NCBI GenBank assembly: GCA_034620365.1
Contig: JAQGEQ010000380.1
Coordinates: 1,302,001 to 1,366,000, forward strand
From: Pegea sp. RAD2-039
Lineage: Eukaryota > Chordata > Thaliacea > Salpida > Salpidae
DNA: 64,000 nucleotides
Reading direction: 5' to 3'
Below the pieces are notes generated by a model. It had not been told where the DNA came from. It did not search any database and saw only the letters and a program-made list of their open reading frames with translations. The position numbers and the translations under genes were made by a program. This document shows positions 48,480 through 64,000 of this stretch, piece by piece (the stretch's first letter is position 1; the number at the start of each line of letters is the position of its first letter).

Positions 48480-48575
48480 AATTGTTTATTTATTTTTTAC
48501 AACAAACGCGAAGAAGGGTGCCTGAAAAGAGCATCTCTCGCTAAGACACACTCTCACAAATCCCAAATGTCAACA
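48480..48575 (-). mobile_element. LINE 3'-end fragment (CR1/L2-like)
   Basis: The minus strand reads GTGTGTCTTAGCGAGAGATG, then CTCTTTTCAGGCACCCTTCTTCG and an AAATAAATAAA-like tail, matching the 3' hairpin terminus of the family at 1040-2615. Only about 90 bp are retained. Confidence 0.65.
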
Positions 48576-50681
48576 GTATTTCAAATATTTATAGAAATTA
48601 CAAAATGACGAAACTTTCTTGATTTTAAAATAAACTTTGAAATTAACTATTTCCACAATGAGACGAACGACCTAAACAGTCTTTGCAATTAAAGTTTAAA
48701 ATAACTAATTAAATTAACTAATTAATTAGATTTCCTATATATCAGTTTTAACTGATTATGCTTTTAATGTTGAAAAGTTAATCAACAAAAGTTTGAAAAT
48801 AGTTTTTAATCATTATTAAACTAAAAAGCTTCATTTAACATTACAAGTCGGTTTTAACTTATTTCTAAATTTATTTCTTTTTTCAAATTAATGTTCAACA
48901 ACCTTAGTGACTTTAAATCGAATCATTTCATGTTAAATATTAGTAATTTAGAAAATACATCAAAATCATTGAGTTTAAATTCAAAAACCATTTAATAAAA
49001 ACTATCCAAAACTATAAAGATTTATATAATTCATTTTTTTATACTTAATAAAATGTATAAACTATATGATTATGAAATTATTTTGTGTCTTTATTAACTC
49101 AGTTGCACTTCTTCTAACCGCTCTCTATTACCAGGAAAATTTTATATAAAAGAAAATCTTTCTTGGTTGCTTCTTTTCGACTCTTGACTCAGCTCATTTC
49201 TTTCAATTTTCAATTAAAGTTGAACTTAAAGAAGCTTTGCCAGTATTATATATGAATGTTTGCTAGAAATCTCACTAAGTATTTACTGTTACATTATATA
49301 GCTTTTGATAATAAACTTTCTTTAATGTTCCAAATGAACCCTTATTTGAAGCAGATAAATAAAAATTAATTTCTGCTCATGTTATTACTAGAGACAAGCA
49401 ATTGATGTTTTTTGTCAAATAGCTGACAGTGAAAAGCAACTTCTCAGATAGCAGCGGTAAGTTTAGATAGATAAACTCTTATTTAAATACCACTGACCTA
49501 AAAACTATTCCTGAAGTTGAACTTATTTTCTAAACATTTTATAAACTATCAACTTCAACAAGAACTTTAAAAACATCAAGTTGTTAGTTTGGATATCAGA
49601 ATTGAACAGAGATTTTTGCAAGCTTACATATTCTAGGTTTGATGTAATAAAATAATTCAATTTAGAAAATTTCTTTTTTTAGAAAATTCAAGTTTTTCAC
49701 AAAAGTCAGAACAATCAGATGAATTTTGCAGCTAGTCAAGATCACTGTTGGTTGTACAACATCAAACGAAATCTGTTTCTAAAACAATCGTTTGAATTAA
49801 ACCAATTTTTCAATCAAAATTAATCACAAAAAAGAACTTTATTTTGCTTCAAATTTGTTTATTATGAGCCAATGATACAAACTTCATCTTTTAAATTATT
49901 TAATAATTAAGTTTTAGCCCAATTTATAAATTAAAAGCAACATTTTAGGATTATCGTACAATTATTAAAATCTGACTTTATCTCGTTGCTAATGATGAAG
50001 AAAATAATACAAAAAATACAAAATGATAATATGACGACTACTCTAAACATAAATCTTAACTAATCTTAATTAATTTATTTTCAACTAAAAAATCAACATA
50101 ATCAATACCGGAAATTTTCAAATTGAAAAACTAAATTGGTTTAAATTGAAATCAAAGAAAACAACAACGAATCATGAAACTGATTTTATCATTATCCACT
50201 ATTTGAATAATTTATTTAAAAAAAAACAATTTTCAAGCAGCAAACCGTTTATCTCACTTCCGCTAGTAATTAAATGGATTCTATATTTAGATAATTATTT
50301 TCATATTAGGCAGTAAATGGTGTTGACTACTGGATGTTTGGTTTGTCGATTAATTTGCATAAATAATTGGTTTTATGGTCGATTGTCTGTTTGAAGGTTG
50401 TTGTAGGTTGTCGGGTTTGACTACAATTGCTTGATTAAACATGCAGATAAATGAAAACAGACTTCCAAGCATTTATATTAAATACAAAATAATAAAGAAA
50501 GTGATCTTGATGATGATCAACTAATACAGAAACATGATATCAGATGGTGTCCTTGTCTTTGTCAAGCTTGGATTTTAGGAGATTTTTAAATCATGCACAG
50601 TGCAAGGCTTAAGGATGTTGTCAGGATCTTCGGGAGAGGAACAAAACAGAAGTAGAAATTAAAAGGTTAGAGAGGATTTAT
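48576..50681. other. AT-rich intergenic DNA downstream of beta-spectrin
   Basis: Nothing recognised apart from the start of the beta-spectrin 3' UTR. Confidence 0.35.

Positions 50682-50682
<1 letters not shown>
50677..50682 (-). promoter_or_regulatory. Poly(A) signal overlapping the beta-spectrin stop codon
   Basis: The minus strand reads TGAATAAA: the final A of the TGA stop is the first A of AATAAA. If used, the 3' UTR would be only some 15-30 nt. Confidence 0.45.
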
Positions 50683-63912
<13,230 letters not shown>

Positions 63913-64000
63913 CTTAAATGAAAAAAGACAAATTAGAATAGAAAGTCTGGCTGCTGAATTGTGATTGGTCGATTTCAACCAGCTGGAAATGAAATAGATA

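Overview
This is an invertebrate metazoan nuclear window. It is very AT-rich and has spliced genes with GT-AG introns, many of them only 40-70 bp long in the rightmost gene. The gene content is purely animal: beta-spectrin, a metazoan laccase-type multicopper oxidase and C2H2 zinc-finger genes. Several LINE families and a SINE-like repeat are present. I cannot name the species from the sequence alone.

Layout. (1) 1-3780: decayed non-LTR retrotransposons, one on the minus strand and one CR1/L2-like on the plus strand, then featureless AT-rich DNA. (2) 3781-10593 and 27660-30115: a tandem array of about 803-bp units, each carrying one tRNA-Gly(GCC) gene followed directly by a T5 terminator. Eleven full-length copies and one truncated copy are visible. 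(3) 10594-27660: about 17 kb of different DNA splits the array inside a tRNA gene. It holds four tandem C2H2 zinc-finger genes (A-D) with about 4.04-kb spacing. Exon phases and recombination joints show that B and C are chimeras, with a D-type N-terminal half and an A-type finger array. B is the only copy whose reading frame I can follow intact from an ATG. A lacks a recognisable first exon, C has a frameshift and D has a nonsense codon. (4) 30116-36300: AT-rich DNA and an old LINE (RTE-like) with a CR1-like element nested inside it. (5) 36371-42766, minus strand: a complete 14-exon secreted or surface-anchored multicopper oxidase of 622 aa. Intron 3 carries a LINE and intron 9 a SINE-like element. 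(6) 42767-50680: AT-rich DNA with repeat relics (SINE fragment, tRNA-Gly relic, LINE 3' end). (7) 50682-63912, minus strand: 39 exons of a conventional beta-spectrin, from the second calponin-homology domain through the spectrin repeats to the PH domain and stop. The 5' end lies beyond the window. Its introns are full of minisatellites, and the gene carries 23 copies of the palindrome TGACGTCA.

The genes do not form one pathway. Beta-spectrin belongs to the membrane skeleton. The oxidase acts outside the cell. The zinc-finger cluster looks like a fast-changing family of DNA-binding proteins produced by unequal crossing over. All splice models were derived by eye from splice signals, exon phase and recognisable protein similarity. 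No database search was run.
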